Positions 36,855 to 45,945 of a stretch of DNA of 64,000 nt are shown here, piece after piece (position 1 is the first letter of the stretch; every line of letters starts with the position of its first letter). The notes beneath the pieces were generated by a model. It had not been told where the DNA came from. It saw only the letters and a program-made list of their open reading frames with translations, and ran no database searches. The DNA is from Chryseobacterium camelliae (lineage in GTDB: Bacteria; Bacteroidota; Bacteroidia; Flavobacteriales; Weeksellaceae): positions 62,001 through 126,000 of the forward strand of contig NZ_JAUTAL010000001.1 of NCBI RefSeq assembly GCF_030818575.1. The letters run 5' to 3'. A program made the translations under genes and the position numbers.

Positions 36855-38207
36855 CTAAACTGAAGGCGCCGGAATAGGATCGGCATAATTAGCCAGTCCG
36901 TAATTTTGTGTTAAACACAATTCCGGTTTTTTCACATGCCATTCAAATTCATCCCTGAAATGACGTATTGCCGCAGCAACAGGCCAGGCTGCAGCATCCC
37001 CTAGTGGACAAATGGTATTCCCTTCAATCTTTCTCTGGATGTCCCAAAGAAGGTCGATGTCTTCCATTTTACCTTGTCCGTTTTCAATTTTCTTTAAAAT
37101 CTTGTACATCCATCCTGTACCTTCACGGCATGGCGTACACTGTCCGCAACTTTCGTGATTGTAAAATCTCGCCAAAGTCATGGTATGTTCCACAACGCAC
37201 TGGTCTTCGTCCAGTACGATGAACCCTCCTGAGCCCATCATGGTTCCGGTAGCAAAGCCTCCGTCTGCCAATGACTCATAGTTCATGTATCTCGGTTCTC
37301 CGTTTACGGTCTTCAGTAAAAGGTTAGCCGGTACGATCGGTACTGAACTTCCTCCCGGAATACAGGCTTTCAGCCTTTTTCCGTTCGGGATTCCGCCGCA
37401 GTATTCATCCGAATAGATGAATTCCTCTACGGTAATCGTCATATCGATTTCGTAAACGCCAGGTTTGTTAATATTCCCGCATGCGGAGATAAGCTTGGTT
37501 CCGGTGGATCTTCCTACCCCGATTTTAGCGTATTCAGCACCTCCTATATCAATGATCGGAACTACCGCTGCAATAGATTCTACGTTATTCACAACCGTAG
37601 GCCTTTCCCAAAGTCCTTTTACAGCCGGGAATGGCGGCTTCAGCCTCGGATTTCCTCTTTTCCCTTCCAGGGATTCCAGCAATGCTGTTTCTTCCCCGCA
37701 GATATAAGCTCCGCCTCCTCTCTGAACGTAAATCTCACAGTCGAAACCGGTTCCCAGGATATTTTTACCTAAAAATCCTGCTGCTTTGGCTTCTTCAATG
37801 GCTTCTTCCAGGATATCCGGGATCCAGGAATATTCCCCCCTGATGTAAATGTAAGAAACATTGGAACCCAGGCAGAATGAGGAGATCAGCATCCCTTCAA
37901 TCAGTACATGTGGAAGAAACTCCATCAGGTAACGGTCTTTGAATGTTCCCGGCTCAGATTCATCGGCATTCACCACCAGGTGCCTTGGCACTCCTTCCGG
38001 TTTTGCCAGGAAGCTCCATTTCATCCCTGTTGGGAATCCTGCCCCTCCACGTCCTCTGAGTCCTGAAGCTTTCACTTCTTCCAGGATTTCATCAGGTGTC
38101 ATTTTCAGGGCTTTTTCAGCTGCCGTGTACCCGCCTTGTTTACGGTAGGTCTCAAAGTAGCGGATGCCCTCTATATGTGCGTCTTTAAGTAAAAGTTTTT
38201 TACTCAT
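36855..38207 (-). CDS. nuoF: NADH-quinone oxidoreductase subunit F (NADH-binding)
   Basis: The 450-residue catalytic subunit binds NADH, FMN and cluster N3. GLRGRGGAGFPTGMKWSF is the NADH-binding glycine loop, GAYICGEETALLESLEG the FMN region and ESCGQCTPCREG with a later Cys the 4Fe-4S site. The frame extends 42 nt farther upstream, but the ATG at 38207 (MSKKLLLKDAHI) leaves a 11-nt gap to nuoE and fits the family. Confidence 0.95.
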   Translation of the reverse strand: MSKKLLLKDAHIEGIRYFETYRKQGGYTAAEKALKMTPDEILEEVKASGLRGRGGAGFPTGMKWSFLAKPEGVPRHLVVNADESEPGTFKDRYLMEFLPHVLIEGMLISSFCLGSNVSYIYIRGEYSWIPDILEEAIEEAKAAGFLGKNILGTGFDCEIYVQRGGGAYICGEETALLESLEGKRGNPRLKPPFPAVKGLWERPTVVNNVESIAAVVPIIDIGGAEYAKIGVGRSTGTKLISACGNINKPGVYEIDMTITVEEFIYSDEYCGGIPNGKRLKACIPGGSSVPIVPANLLLKTVNGEPRYMNYESLADGGFATGTMMGSGGFIVLDEDQCVVEHTMTLARFYNHESCGQCTPCREGTGWMYKILKKIENGQGKMEDIDLLWDIQRKIEGNTICPLGDAAAWPVAAAIRHFRDEFEWHVKKPELCLTQNYGLANYADPIPAPSV

Positions 38208-38218
38208 TCTTATTGTAA

Positions 38219-38728
38219 TTAGTCTAAAGCAACCTGTCCCTGTCTGCAAAGATCAAGGATTTCGTCTACTTTTTCTATCGTTAGGTTTTCGTGATAAAAT
38301 TTCCCCAGCTGCATCATCGGTGCATAACCGCATGCGCCCAGGCATTCAGCCGGTTTAAGGGTGAACATTCCGTCTTCTGTAGTCTCTCCGTCCTTAATGT
38401 TCAGTTTTGTCCTGATATGGTTCAGAATCTTTTCGCTTCCGCATACCATGCACGGGCCTGTTCTGCATACTTCCAGGACATATTTTCCTACCGGTTTCAT
38501 ATTGAACATGGTATAGAAAGTAGCTACTTCATATACTTCAATCGGCTGGATATCCAGCAATCCGGCAACATAATCCATTACCGGAACATCTAACCATCCT
38601 CCGAATTCTTTCTGTGCCAGGTGAAGAACAGGAAGAAGAGCAGATTTCTGCCTTCCTTCCGGATATCGTGCGATAATTTTATGTACCTGTGCTAAACTTT
38701 CCGGTTTAAAAGCTATTGTTTCGCTCAC
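38219..38728 (-). CDS. nuoE: NADH-quinone oxidoreductase subunit E
   Basis: A 169-residue thioredoxin-like 2Fe-2S subunit that holds cluster N1a. The four Cys ligands are in VCRTGPCMVCG and ECLGACGYAPM. Length is normal. Confidence 0.94.
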   Translation of the reverse strand: MSETIAFKPESLAQVHKIIARYPEGRQKSALLPVLHLAQKEFGGWLDVPVMDYVAGLLDIQPIEVYEVATFYTMFNMKPVGKYVLEVCRTGPCMVCGSEKILNHIRTKLNIKDGETTEDGMFTLKPAECLGACGYAPMMQLGKFYHENLTIEKVDEILDLCRQGQVALD

Positions 38729-38836
38729 TTTTTTAAATTTTAAATTTTGAATTTTAGATTTTAAATTCTAAAAAATTTCAATTTATATGTAGTTTGGATT
38801 AATCTAAAATTTATAATCCAAAATCTATAATTTCTT
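38729..38836 (-). repeat. AT-rich degenerate repeats between nuoE and nuoD
   Basis: Imperfect copies of TTTAAATTTTGAATTTTAGA and AAAATTTATAATCC fill the gap. No ORF. Confidence 0.5.
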
Positions 38837-40060
38837 TTATGCGTCTAATTCTCCCGCAATGATATTCATGCTGCACATCGTTACGATGGCATCAGAAATT
38901 ACAGAACCTGTAATCATTTCAGGATATGCCTGGTAATAAATGAAGCACGGTCTTCTGAAGTGAAGTCGGTATGGGCTTCGGCCTCCGTCACTCACCAGAT
39001 AGAATCCTAATTCCCCGTTTCCTCCTTCCACGGCATGGTAAACTTCACCTTTAGGGACATCAGTTTCTCCCATAACGATTTTGAAGTGGTAGATCAGGGC
39101 TTCCATTTTCTGGTATACATCTGCTTTTTCCGGAAGGTAAAAATCAGGCACATCGGCGTGGAAAGGACCTTCAGGAAGGTTTTCATAAGCCTGCTTGATG
39201 ATTTTGATGGATTCCCAGATTTCCTGCTGACGTACCATGAAACGGTCATATGTGTCTCCGGAAGTTCCTACCGGAATGATAAAATCAAAATCCTGATAAG
39301 AAGAATACGGCTGTGCTACTCTCACGTCATAGTCAACACCGGCAGCACGAAGGTTAGGACCTGTAAATCCATAGCTCAACGCTCTTTCAGCAGAAATAGA
39401 TCCTGCTCCTATGGTCCTGTCCATAAAAATTCTGTTTCTTTCAAGAAGGTTGCAGAATTCCTGGAATCTTGGCGGGAATGTTTTAAGGAAATCTTTGATC
39501 AGCTCATGGAATTTCGGAGTGAAATCTCTTTCAAAACCTCCTATTCGTCCCATATTGGTGGTCATCCTTGCTCCGCAGATCTGCTCATACATATCATAGA
39601 TACGCTCTCTTTCCACGAACATATAGGTAAGTCCGGTAATTGCTCCGGAGTCCATTCCGGTTACCCCGTTACAGATCAGGTGGTCACCGATCCTTGCCAG
39701 CTCCATAAGGATAACACGCATATAATCCACGCGTTTAGGAACTTCAACACCAATCAGCTTTTCTACCGTCATATGCCATCCCAGGTTATTGATCGGGGCA
39801 GAGCAATAGTTCATACGGTCTGTAAGTGTAGTGATCTGAGCATAATTTCTTCTTTCGGAAATTTTCTCAAAGGCTCTGTGGATGTATCCTACCGTCTGCT
39901 CAGCGTGCAGAATTCTTTCTCCGTCCATCGTAAGGACGTTCTGGAAGATACCGTGGGTGGCAGGGTGGGTAGGTCCCAGGTTGAGGGTATACAGCTGCCC
40001 GTCAATCTGTTCTTTACTTTCGTATTGGTTAAGTATATTAGATAATGAGTTATCTTTCAT
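38837..40060 (-). CDS. nuoD: NADH-quinone oxidoreductase subunit D
   Basis: The 407-residue 49-kDa-type subunit forms the quinone site together with NuoB. Motifs: LGPTHPATHGIFQN, EQTVGYIHRAFEKISE, and a C-terminal RLHFRRPCFIYYQAYP. NuoC and NuoD are separate genes, unlike the E. coli fusion. Peripheral arm; length normal. Confidence 0.95.
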   Translation of the reverse strand: MKDNSLSNILNQYESKEQIDGQLYTLNLGPTHPATHGIFQNVLTMDGERILHAEQTVGYIHRAFEKISERRNYAQITTLTDRMNYCSAPINNLGWHMTVEKLIGVEVPKRVDYMRVILMELARIGDHLICNGVTGMDSGAITGLTYMFVERERIYDMYEQICGARMTTNMGRIGGFERDFTPKFHELIKDFLKTFPPRFQEFCNLLERNRIFMDRTIGAGSISAERALSYGFTGPNLRAAGVDYDVRVAQPYSSYQDFDFIIPVGTSGDTYDRFMVRQQEIWESIKIIKQAYENLPEGPFHADVPDFYLPEKADVYQKMEALIYHFKIVMGETDVPKGEVYHAVEGGNGELGFYLVSDGGRSPYRLHFRRPCFIYYQAYPEMITGSVISDAIVTMCSMNIIAGELDA

Positions 40061-40121
40061 AATTTAAATGCTTTAGGCTATAGGCTTTAAGCTCATTGCT
40101 TACTGCTTATTGCATTATTTT
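40061..40121 (-). repeat. Degenerate repeats between nuoD and nuoC
   Basis: GCTTTAGGCTATAGGCTTTA, then CATTGCTTACTGCTTATTGC: tandem variants of one short word. Similar in style to the other nuo gaps. Confidence 0.5.
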
Positions 40122-40616
40122 TTATCTTCCGAACATGCTGTCATTCTTATCCGTTCTGGTACCGTCTTCCAACCTGTATTCCTTCAGCATAGGATGGTAT
40201 CCGAGGTCTTCCATGTTCAGGATAGGCCTAAGGTCCGGATGGCCTTTAAATTTAATTCCGAAGAAATCAAAGGTTTCCCGTTCCATCCAGTTGGCTCCCG
40301 CATAAAGTTCCGTAAGAGAATCCACTTCAACATCATCCCTGGTCATGAAAATCTTAAGTCTGATCCTGAAATTCGTCATCATATTGTGCAGGTGGTATAC
40401 CACACCGATTTCCCTGTCCGGGAATTCAGGATAATGGATCCCGCAGATGTCAGTAAGGAAATTAATTTCCAGTGACGAATCCTTCAGGTAATGAATGATT
40501 TTTTTCAGATCTTCTTTCTTTACTTCAACCGTCAGCATTCCATATGGTTCTGAGCTTGAAATAACAGACTCTGGAAATTCTCTGGTGATTGCTTCTAATA
40601 CAAATTCGTTGGTCAT
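40122..40616 (-). CDS. nuoC: NADH-quinone oxidoreductase subunit C
   Basis: A 164-residue 30-kDa-type subunit with the signature ERETFDFFGIKFKGHPDLRP near residue 130. A structural part of the peripheral arm. It starts 4 nt after the nuoB stop. Confidence 0.93.
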   Translation of the reverse strand: MTNEFVLEAITREFPESVISSSEPYGMLTVEVKKEDLKKIIHYLKDSSLEINFLTDICGIHYPEFPDREIGVVYHLHNMMTNFRIRLKIFMTRDDVEVDSLTELYAGANWMERETFDFFGIKFKGHPDLRPILNMEDLGYHPMLKEYRLEDGTRTDKNDSMFGR

Positions 40617-40620
40617 TCCG

Positions 40621-41181
40621 TTAGTTGCTTATGTTATAAGAATCCAATAGCTTCTGGTATTCAGGCATATCTCTTCTCCTGATGCTTTCGCTTTCGGCCA
40701 GGGCCTGAACCTGCATTACACCTTCGATGATCTGTTCCGGTCTCGGAGGACATCCTGGAACATATACGTCAACGGGAATAATCTTGTCGATTCCCTGTAA
40801 AACGGAGTAGGTGTCAAAAATACCGCCGCTGGAAGCGCATGCCCCTACGGCAACCACCCATTTCGGCTCGGCCATTTGGGTGTATACTTCTTTAAGAACA
40901 GGGCCCAGTTTTTTGGAAATAGTTCCGCATACCATCAGCATATCTGCTTGTCTCGGGGAGAAAGAGTTTCTCTCCATCCCGAACCTTGAAGCATCATAAG
41001 TCGGGTTAAGGGTCGCCATAAATTCAATTCCGCAACATGAAGTCGCAAACGGAAGCGGCCAAAGGGAAAATTTCCTGGCCATACCGATAACGCTGCTCAG
41101 TTTCGTTGCAAAAAAGCCTTCTCCTTCATATCCTTCCGGAGCAGGAGCATCTGTTATTATTACTGGTTTTTTATCTGACAT
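40621..41181 (-). CDS. nuoB: NADH-quinone oxidoreductase subunit B
   Basis: A 186-residue subunit holding the terminal cluster N2. The four ligands lie in [20 protein letters not shown] and PGCPPRPE, all intact. It hands electrons to quinone at the NuoD interface. Confidence 0.95.
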   Translation of the reverse strand: MSDKKPVIITDAPAPEGYEGEGFFATKLSSVIGMARKFSLWPLPFATSCCGIEFMATLNPTYDASRFGMERNSFSPRQADMLMVCGTISKKLGPVLKEVYTQMAEPKWVVAVGACASSGGIFDTYSVLQGIDKIIPVDVYVPGCPPRPEQIIEGVMQVQALAESESIRRRDMPEYQKLLDSYNISN

Positions 41182-41283
41182 TGGTTTAATTTAAAAGATT
41201 TAAACTTTAGATTCCAAATTCATGTTAATGTTAACAAAGAATGTGGGTTTTAACTAAAATTTTTAACTACAGTTTTGGTTTCT

Positions 41284-41655
41284 TTACTTATCCCAATCTA
41301 ATGCGCCGCGTTTCCATACGTAGAAAAAAGCTACAAAGAAAATCGCAACGAAAGTAAGCACCGCTAAAAATCCCTGCATGCCAAATTCTCTGAAGTTAAC
41401 GGCATAAGGATAGAAGAATACGATTTCAATATCAAAAAGTACAAAAAGCACTGCGGTGAGAAAGTACTTAATTGAGAACGGAGTACGGGCATTCCCTTCT
41501 ACGGCAACCCCACATTCCCAACTCTGGTTTTTTACTGAATTTCCCTTTTTTTGTTTAGGGCCCAGAAAATGTGCGCCAAGCAGTGAAATAGCTACGAAAC
41601 CAATAGCAACACCCGCTTGTATAAGGATCGGAATATAACTTTCAGGTAAATTCAT
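41284..41655 (-). CDS. nuoA: NADH-quinone oxidoreductase subunit A
   Basis: A 123-residue, three-helix membrane subunit. The loop SWECGV and FDIEIVFFYPYAV are diagnostic. First gene of the nuo operon; the 102-bp gap to nuoB again holds AT-rich repeat-like sequence. Confidence 0.93.
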   Translation of the reverse strand: MNLPESYIPILIQAGVAIGFVAISLLGAHFLGPKQKKGNSVKNQSWECGVAVEGNARTPFSIKYFLTAVLFVLFDIEIVFFYPYAVNFREFGMQGFLAVLTFVAIFFVAFFYVWKRGALDWDK

Positions 41656-41678
41656 TTTTGCATTATTATCTCAATTTG

Positions 41679-41710
41679 CAAATTTACAGAATAAACAAGA
41701 AAGCATGAAA
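41679..41710 (-). promoter_or_regulatory. Probable promoter of the nuo operon
   Basis: On the minus strand TAAATTTG (41686-41679) matches the TAnnTTTG -7 consensus, with TTTC at 41710-41707, 20 nt upstream, as a weak -33. The expected start site is about 15-20 nt before the nuoA ATG. Confidence 0.5.
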
Positions 41711-41874
41711 TTAATCCGGTTAAAAGTCGACTTAAAACGTGAAAAACAGGTAATTTAGAATGAATAAAAATTAGTTTCCCGCCTTTGATTTTTCAAACTT
41801 ATTTTTGCCGTTTTTTTATGCTTGCATGAAGTTTTTTACGGGTAAAGGCGAAACAGCAGAAACTAAAGATACCG

Positions 41875-42051
41875 TTATTTTTTCATTTTCCTGAGAAGCG
41901 TATATGCCAGGAAAGAAATATACCCGAACAGCACACTGGCGTAAATGATATTAATGGCGGTGTTGGTACGGTCGCTGTCCGACTGAAGAAACAGGTTAAA
42001 TGCAATAAAACCGGCAATGAGGATACCGAAAATAATCAGGTGTGGCTTCAT
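41875..42051 (-). CDS. Small two-helix membrane protein, 58 residues
   Basis: Frame MKPHLIIFGILIAGFIAFNL ... ending LLRKMKK, with two hydrophobic segments (about residues 4-22 and 34-52), a polar turn QSDSDRTNT and a basic end. Codon use matches neighbouring genes and the start and stop are clean, so it is likely a real gene. Function unknown. It stands alone between nuoA and the GNAT-like gene. Confidence 0.6.
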   Translation of the reverse strand: MKPHLIIFGILIAGFIAFNLFLQSDSDRTNTAINIIYASVLFGYISFLAYTLLRKMKK

Positions 42052-42122
42052 AAGGCAAATATACGAAAACGGTATCGATTCAGTAAGGACAAAGCAGATC
42101 AGATGACTTGCGCGGTCCGGAG

Positions 42123-43250
42123 TTACCCGATCTTCATCGAGTATGTCCTTCTTCTCTTATGGTTGACCGGATTGTAATCCTGCCATAAAACCTGGATGCT
42201 TTTATTTTCTTCCAGTTCTGGATTCGTTTCAAGGAATCTGACACCCTTTTTCTTGAAAGTGTCGAAAATTTCCTTGAAAATCATTGAAGTTACGCCTCTC
42301 CGCTGATAGTCCGGGTGAATGCCGATCAGGTAAAAATTAGCCCGGTCATTCTTTTTTCCTGCTCTCAGGAAATGCCACCATCCGAACGGAAAAAGCTTGC
42401 CTTTGGATTTCTGCAATGCTTTGGAATAGGAAGGCATAGTGATGGCAAACGAAACAAGGTTGTCGTGGGCATCCGCAATGCAGACAATAAAATCCTTGTC
42501 AATCAGTTTGAAATATTTTTCCTTGTAGGTCTTCCTTTGTTCATCTGAAATGGGAGTGTAGGTAGAAAGGTGTTTGTACGTTTCGTCCAGAAGGTCAAAC
42601 ATCGGGTCCACATACCGGATAATCTCTTCCTTGTTTTTGAATCTCAATACCTTCAGGTGGTACTTCTGAGCGATCAGCTCATTAAATTTAACTATTTTTT
42701 CAGGGAGTACCTCCGGGAATATCAGTTCAAATTCCACCCATTCCTTTTCCTTGGTTAAACCGAGTTTTTCAATATGCTTAGGATAGTATTCATGATTATA
42801 GATCCCGATCATGGTAGCGAGCCTGTCAAATCCCATGGTAAGCATACCGGCTTTGTCGAGATTGGTAAATCCCATAGGTCCCTCAATGGTGTTGATGCCT
42901 TTTTCTTTCGCATACTCCTTTGCCGTATGGATGAGTGCTGCGGAAACCTCTTCGTCATCAATAAAATCGATCCAGCCAAACCTTACTTTTCTGATGCCCA
43001 GCTCTTTTTCTTCTTTATGGTTGATGATCACTGCAATTCTCCCCACAATATTATTGTCCCTGTAAGCCAGGAATTGCCGGGCTTCCGAATAGGAAAGCGC
43101 CGGGTTTTCCGCTGCATTCCAGATGTTAATTTCATCATTAATGAAAGATGGTACGTAATACGGATTGTCTTTATACAGATCCATAGGGAGATGCACGAAC
43201 TTTTTCAGCTGATCCGCTGTTTTTACTTCAACCACTGAAACTTTAGACAT
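42123..43250 (-). CDS. GNAT-family N-acetyltransferase-like protein
   Basis: The 375-residue cytoplasmic protein has an N-terminal conserved half (DLYKDNPYYVPSFINDE, EGPMGFTNLDKAGML) and a C-terminal GNAT fold with the acyl-CoA loop IGIHPDYQRRGVTSMIF near residue 310. The substrate is unknown. It matches a widely distributed uncharacterised family in Bacteroidetes. It is divergent from the zinc peptidase gene. Confidence 0.65.
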   Translation of the reverse strand: MSKVSVVEVKTADQLKKFVHLPMDLYKDNPYYVPSFINDEINIWNAAENPALSYSEARQFLAYRDNNIVGRIAVIINHKEEKELGIRKVRFGWIDFIDDEEVSAALIHTAKEYAKEKGINTIEGPMGFTNLDKAGMLTMGFDRLATMIGIYNHEYYPKHIEKLGLTKEKEWVEFELIFPEVLPEKIVKFNELIAQKYHLKVLRFKNKEEIIRYVDPMFDLLDETYKHLSTYTPISDEQRKTYKEKYFKLIDKDFIVCIADAHDNLVSFAITMPSYSKALQKSKGKLFPFGWWHFLRAGKKNDRANFYLIGIHPDYQRRGVTSMIFKEIFDTFKKKGVRFLETNPELEENKSIQVLWQDYNPVNHKRRRTYSMKIG

Positions 43251-43344
43251 AATAAATGGGGGTAATTATTAGGCAAATATAGATAATAATATGCAATACT
43301 TTGGCACAGTTTTTATATGATTTAAGGTTAAAATTTAAGTAAAA

Positions 43345-44055
43345 ATGACAGGTTATTATATCATCATCATTATTTCGATGCTCGTCAGTTGGTACGTCTC
43401 GTGGAAGCTCAAGTCGAAATTTGAATATTATTCTAACGTGCATCTCAGAAACGGACTTTCCGGTAAGGAAGTCGCAGAGAAAATGTTGAAGGACAACGGG
43501 ATTAATGACGTTCAGGTCATTTCAGTTCCCGGACAATTAACAGACCATTACAATCCGGCAGATAAGACCGTTAATCTTTCTGAAGGCGTATATATGCAGA
43601 GAAATGCTGCGGCTGCGGCTGTGGCTGCCCATGAATGCGGACATGCCGTTCAGCATGCGGTAGGATATTCAATGTTGCAGCTTCGTTCCAAACTGGTACC
43701 GGTTGTGCAGATCAGCTCTAACCTGATGCAGTATGTTATCTTAGCCGGCCTGGTTATCATGGCTTCTACCAGAAGTTTTGAAAATCCGAACGGGAATACC
43801 ACAGTACTGGCCATCGGGGTTATAATGTTTGCTTTTACCACGCTTTTTGCCTTCATTACGCTGCCGGTAGAATATGATGCCAGCAACAGGGCAATGAAAT
43901 GGCTCAAAGATACCGGGACCGTTACACAGGAAGAATTTGTCGGGGTGCAGGACAGCCTGAAATGGGCCGCCCGTACGTATGTGGTTGCTGCTATCGGCTC
44001 CCTTGCGCAGCTCTTGTACTGGGGATCGCTGCTTCTGGGCGGAAGACGAGATTAA
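43345..44055 (+). CDS. YugP-type zinc metallopeptidase
   Basis: The 236-residue membrane protein has an N-terminal helix (residues 3-20), AAHECGHAVQHAVGYSMLQL with HExxH near residue 97, and two or three further helices at about 128-185. The architecture is that of YugP-family (DUF2268-unrelated) membrane zinc peptidases. The substrate is unknown. A strong terminator follows 27 nt later. Confidence 0.8.
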   Translation: MTGYYIIIIISMLVSWYVSWKLKSKFEYYSNVHLRNGLSGKEVAEKMLKDNGINDVQVISVPGQLTDHYNPADKTVNLSEGVYMQRNAAAAAVAAHECGHAVQHAVGYSMLQLRSKLVPVVQISSNLMQYVILAGLVIMASTRSFENPNGNTTVLAIGVIMFAFTTLFAFITLPVEYDASNRAMKWLKDTGTVTQEEFVGVQDSLKWAARTYVVAAIGSLAQLLYWGSLLLGGRRD

Positions 44056-44081
44056 TTGCCTACGGCAAATGAAAAATATAT

Positions 44082-44106
44082 CCCGGACCATGAGTCCGGG
44101 TTTTTT
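44082..44106 (+). terminator. Terminator after the YugP-type gene
   Basis: Stem CCCGGAC / GTCCGGG (44082-44100), 5-nt loop, followed by six Ts. Confidence 0.88.
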
Positions 44107-44162
44107 GCATTCCGGATTCGTGCTTAATTTCATATATTTAAAGCGGCAAAGTCATAACCTGA

Positions 44163-45287
44163 ATGGACTTAAGAAAGAATTTAGCATTATCTGACCAGCA
44201 ATCAATCAGGCTGATGGTAAAAGTGGTTACTTTCTTCTGGTTAGTGACAAAGATCTGGAGTTATAAGACCTGGATTACGGAGCGTTTGTATCCTGTCATT
44301 CCTCCTCTGGATATGACTCAGGATATTTCGCCGGTTTTCCATGTGGTACTTTTCTGCCTTTCTGTAATTCTCATGGTTCTTATTCTTATCAGCGATAAAA
44401 AGTCGCTCCTGATAGTTTTACTGATTTCCGAGCTTATCAGCTGTTCGCTGGATATGGTCCGTTGGCAGCCTTGGGAATATATGTACATGACTATTCTGCT
44501 ATTGATTATTATCGGGCTGCATAAGCCGGGAAATCTCAGGATTATGCTCCATCTGTTTCTGGTATCGGTCTATCTTTTCAGCGGCCTGCATAAGCTCAAC
44601 CGGGAATTTTTGACCTCGATCTGGACACAGATGTTCCTTATCGATCTTTTCGGATTTTCCATGGAACAGATTCTGAACTATAAACTGTTCTTTATAGGCC
44701 TTATTATTCCGGTGACAGAAATCGTATTTGCCATACTGCTTCTGATATCCCGATCGAAAAGAAAGATCAGTTTCCTGCTGATGGCTATGCATGTGATTGT
44801 GCTGATGGTGATCGGACCGGCAGGACTTAAATACAATTCTGTGGTCTGGCCGTGGAATTTAAGTCTGATATTCATTCTTGCTGTGCTGTATGAAAGGCCA
44901 CTCGAGTCTGTCCGTAAAAAAATCCTTATCCGTAACCTCTACTGGCTGGGCCTCTGGTTCATGATGCCTGTGCTGAGTTTTTCAGGGAGATGGTACCAGT
45001 ATTTTTCATTCAATCTGTATTCGGGGAAGCAGGACCAGATGTACATTTGTTTTCCAAAAGTGAAACCGGAGATGCAACCTTATTTTGAACTTAAGAATGA
45101 AGGCTTATGTCCGGATATGTATTGTATTAACCTTCAGAACTGGGCCATGGCTGAAATTAAATCGGCACCTGTTCCGGAACCTGAAATCTATAAAAAGGTC
45201 GCGGCAGATCTTAAGCTCAGGTATGCTGATGAAGGAGTGAAAATATTTTTATATCATCCGGTTAACCGGACCTTAACTGAGTTATAG
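44163..45287 (+). CDS. Multi-pass membrane protein of unknown function
   Basis: The 374-residue protein has about eight hydrophobic helices between residues 20 and 270 and a soluble C-terminal domain of about 90 residues ending HPVNRTLTEL. The phrase SVYLFSGLHKLNREFL in a helix is reminiscent of DoxX/HTTM-type membrane proteins, but I do not assign a family. Its 3' end overlaps the convergent yigZ-like gene by 6 bp. Confidence 0.5.
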   Translation: MDLRKNLALSDQQSIRLMVKVVTFFWLVTKIWSYKTWITERLYPVIPPLDMTQDISPVFHVVLFCLSVILMVLILISDKKSLLIVLLISELISCSLDMVRWQPWEYMYMTILLLIIIGLHKPGNLRIMLHLFLVSVYLFSGLHKLNREFLTSIWTQMFLIDLFGFSMEQILNYKLFFIGLIIPVTEIVFAILLLISRSKRKISFLLMAMHVIVLMVIGPAGLKYNSVVWPWNLSLIFILAVLYERPLESVRKKILIRNLYWLGLWFMMPVLSFSGRWYQYFSFNLYSGKQDQMYICFPKVKPEMQPYFELKNEGLCPDMYCINLQNWAMAEIKSAPVPEPEIYKKVAADLKLRYADEGVKIFLYHPVNRTLTEL

Positions 45288-45881
45288 ACTATATTCTACC
45301 GCATGGAGATTAGAAAGAGCCTCCAGTACGTTTTCTTTGTGCTTTTCCTTTATTTTTGCTGCAATGACAGCTCTTTCTTCCGCATCGAAACGGATGATTT
45401 TGGCATCAAATTTTGAAAGTAGCGTGAAGATGACATTTTGCTGGCTGAAATTGAACTGAATCTCAATTTCCGTTTCCAGTTCACGGATCATGGTGCCTGC
45501 CTCTTCAAGGGTAGCTTTGGCAGACTCTTTATACGCTTTCACAAGTCCTGAAACCCCTAATTTTGTACCGCCGTAATACCGTACAATTACCACCAGTACA
45601 TTGGTTAGTTCATGGGCAAGCAGTTGATTGTAAATGGGCAGGCCGGCACTTCCGGATGGCTCGCCGTCATCATTGGCACGGTAATTTTCGCCATTCAGTC
45701 CTATACGGAAAGCATAGCAATGGTGGGTTGCTTTGGGTTGTTCTGTCCTGATGGCCTCCAAAGCCTTTTTCAGTTCCTCTTCATTGCTTACCGGACAGGC
45801 AAAACCTAAAAACTTGCTTCCTTTTTCCTTGAGCAGAATATTTTCTACGGGCTTTTCTATGGTCCTGAACTCAAACGCCAT
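45282..45881 (-). CDS. YigZ/IMPACT family protein
   Basis: The 199-residue cytoplasmic protein has the UPF0029 N-terminal domain with RANDDGEPSGSAGLPI and VVIVRYYGGTKLGVSGLVKAY, followed by a small C-terminal domain. Relatives include YigZ and eukaryotic IMPACT, linked to translation and stress responses; biochemical activity is unclear. Length is normal. Confidence 0.85.
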   Translation of the reverse strand: MAFEFRTIEKPVENILLKEKGSKFLGFACPVSNEEELKKALEAIRTEQPKATHHCYAFRIGLNGENYRANDDGEPSGSAGLPIYNQLLAHELTNVLVVIVRYYGGTKLGVSGLVKAYKESAKATLEEAGTMIRELETEIEIQFNFSQQNVIFTLLSKFDAKIIRFDAEERAVIAAKIKEKHKENVLEALSNLHAVEYSL

Positions 45882-45945
45882 TTCTATTTTCGGTTTATTC
45901 CTGCAAAATTACACATTTAAAAATCAGCAACTCTCTCTATGTATG

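Noticed and set aside
39035..40045. 336-residue plus-strand ORF antisense to nuoD
   Set aside because: nuoD is intact with strong motifs. The antisense frame has biased Ser/His/Phe composition typical of shadow frames.
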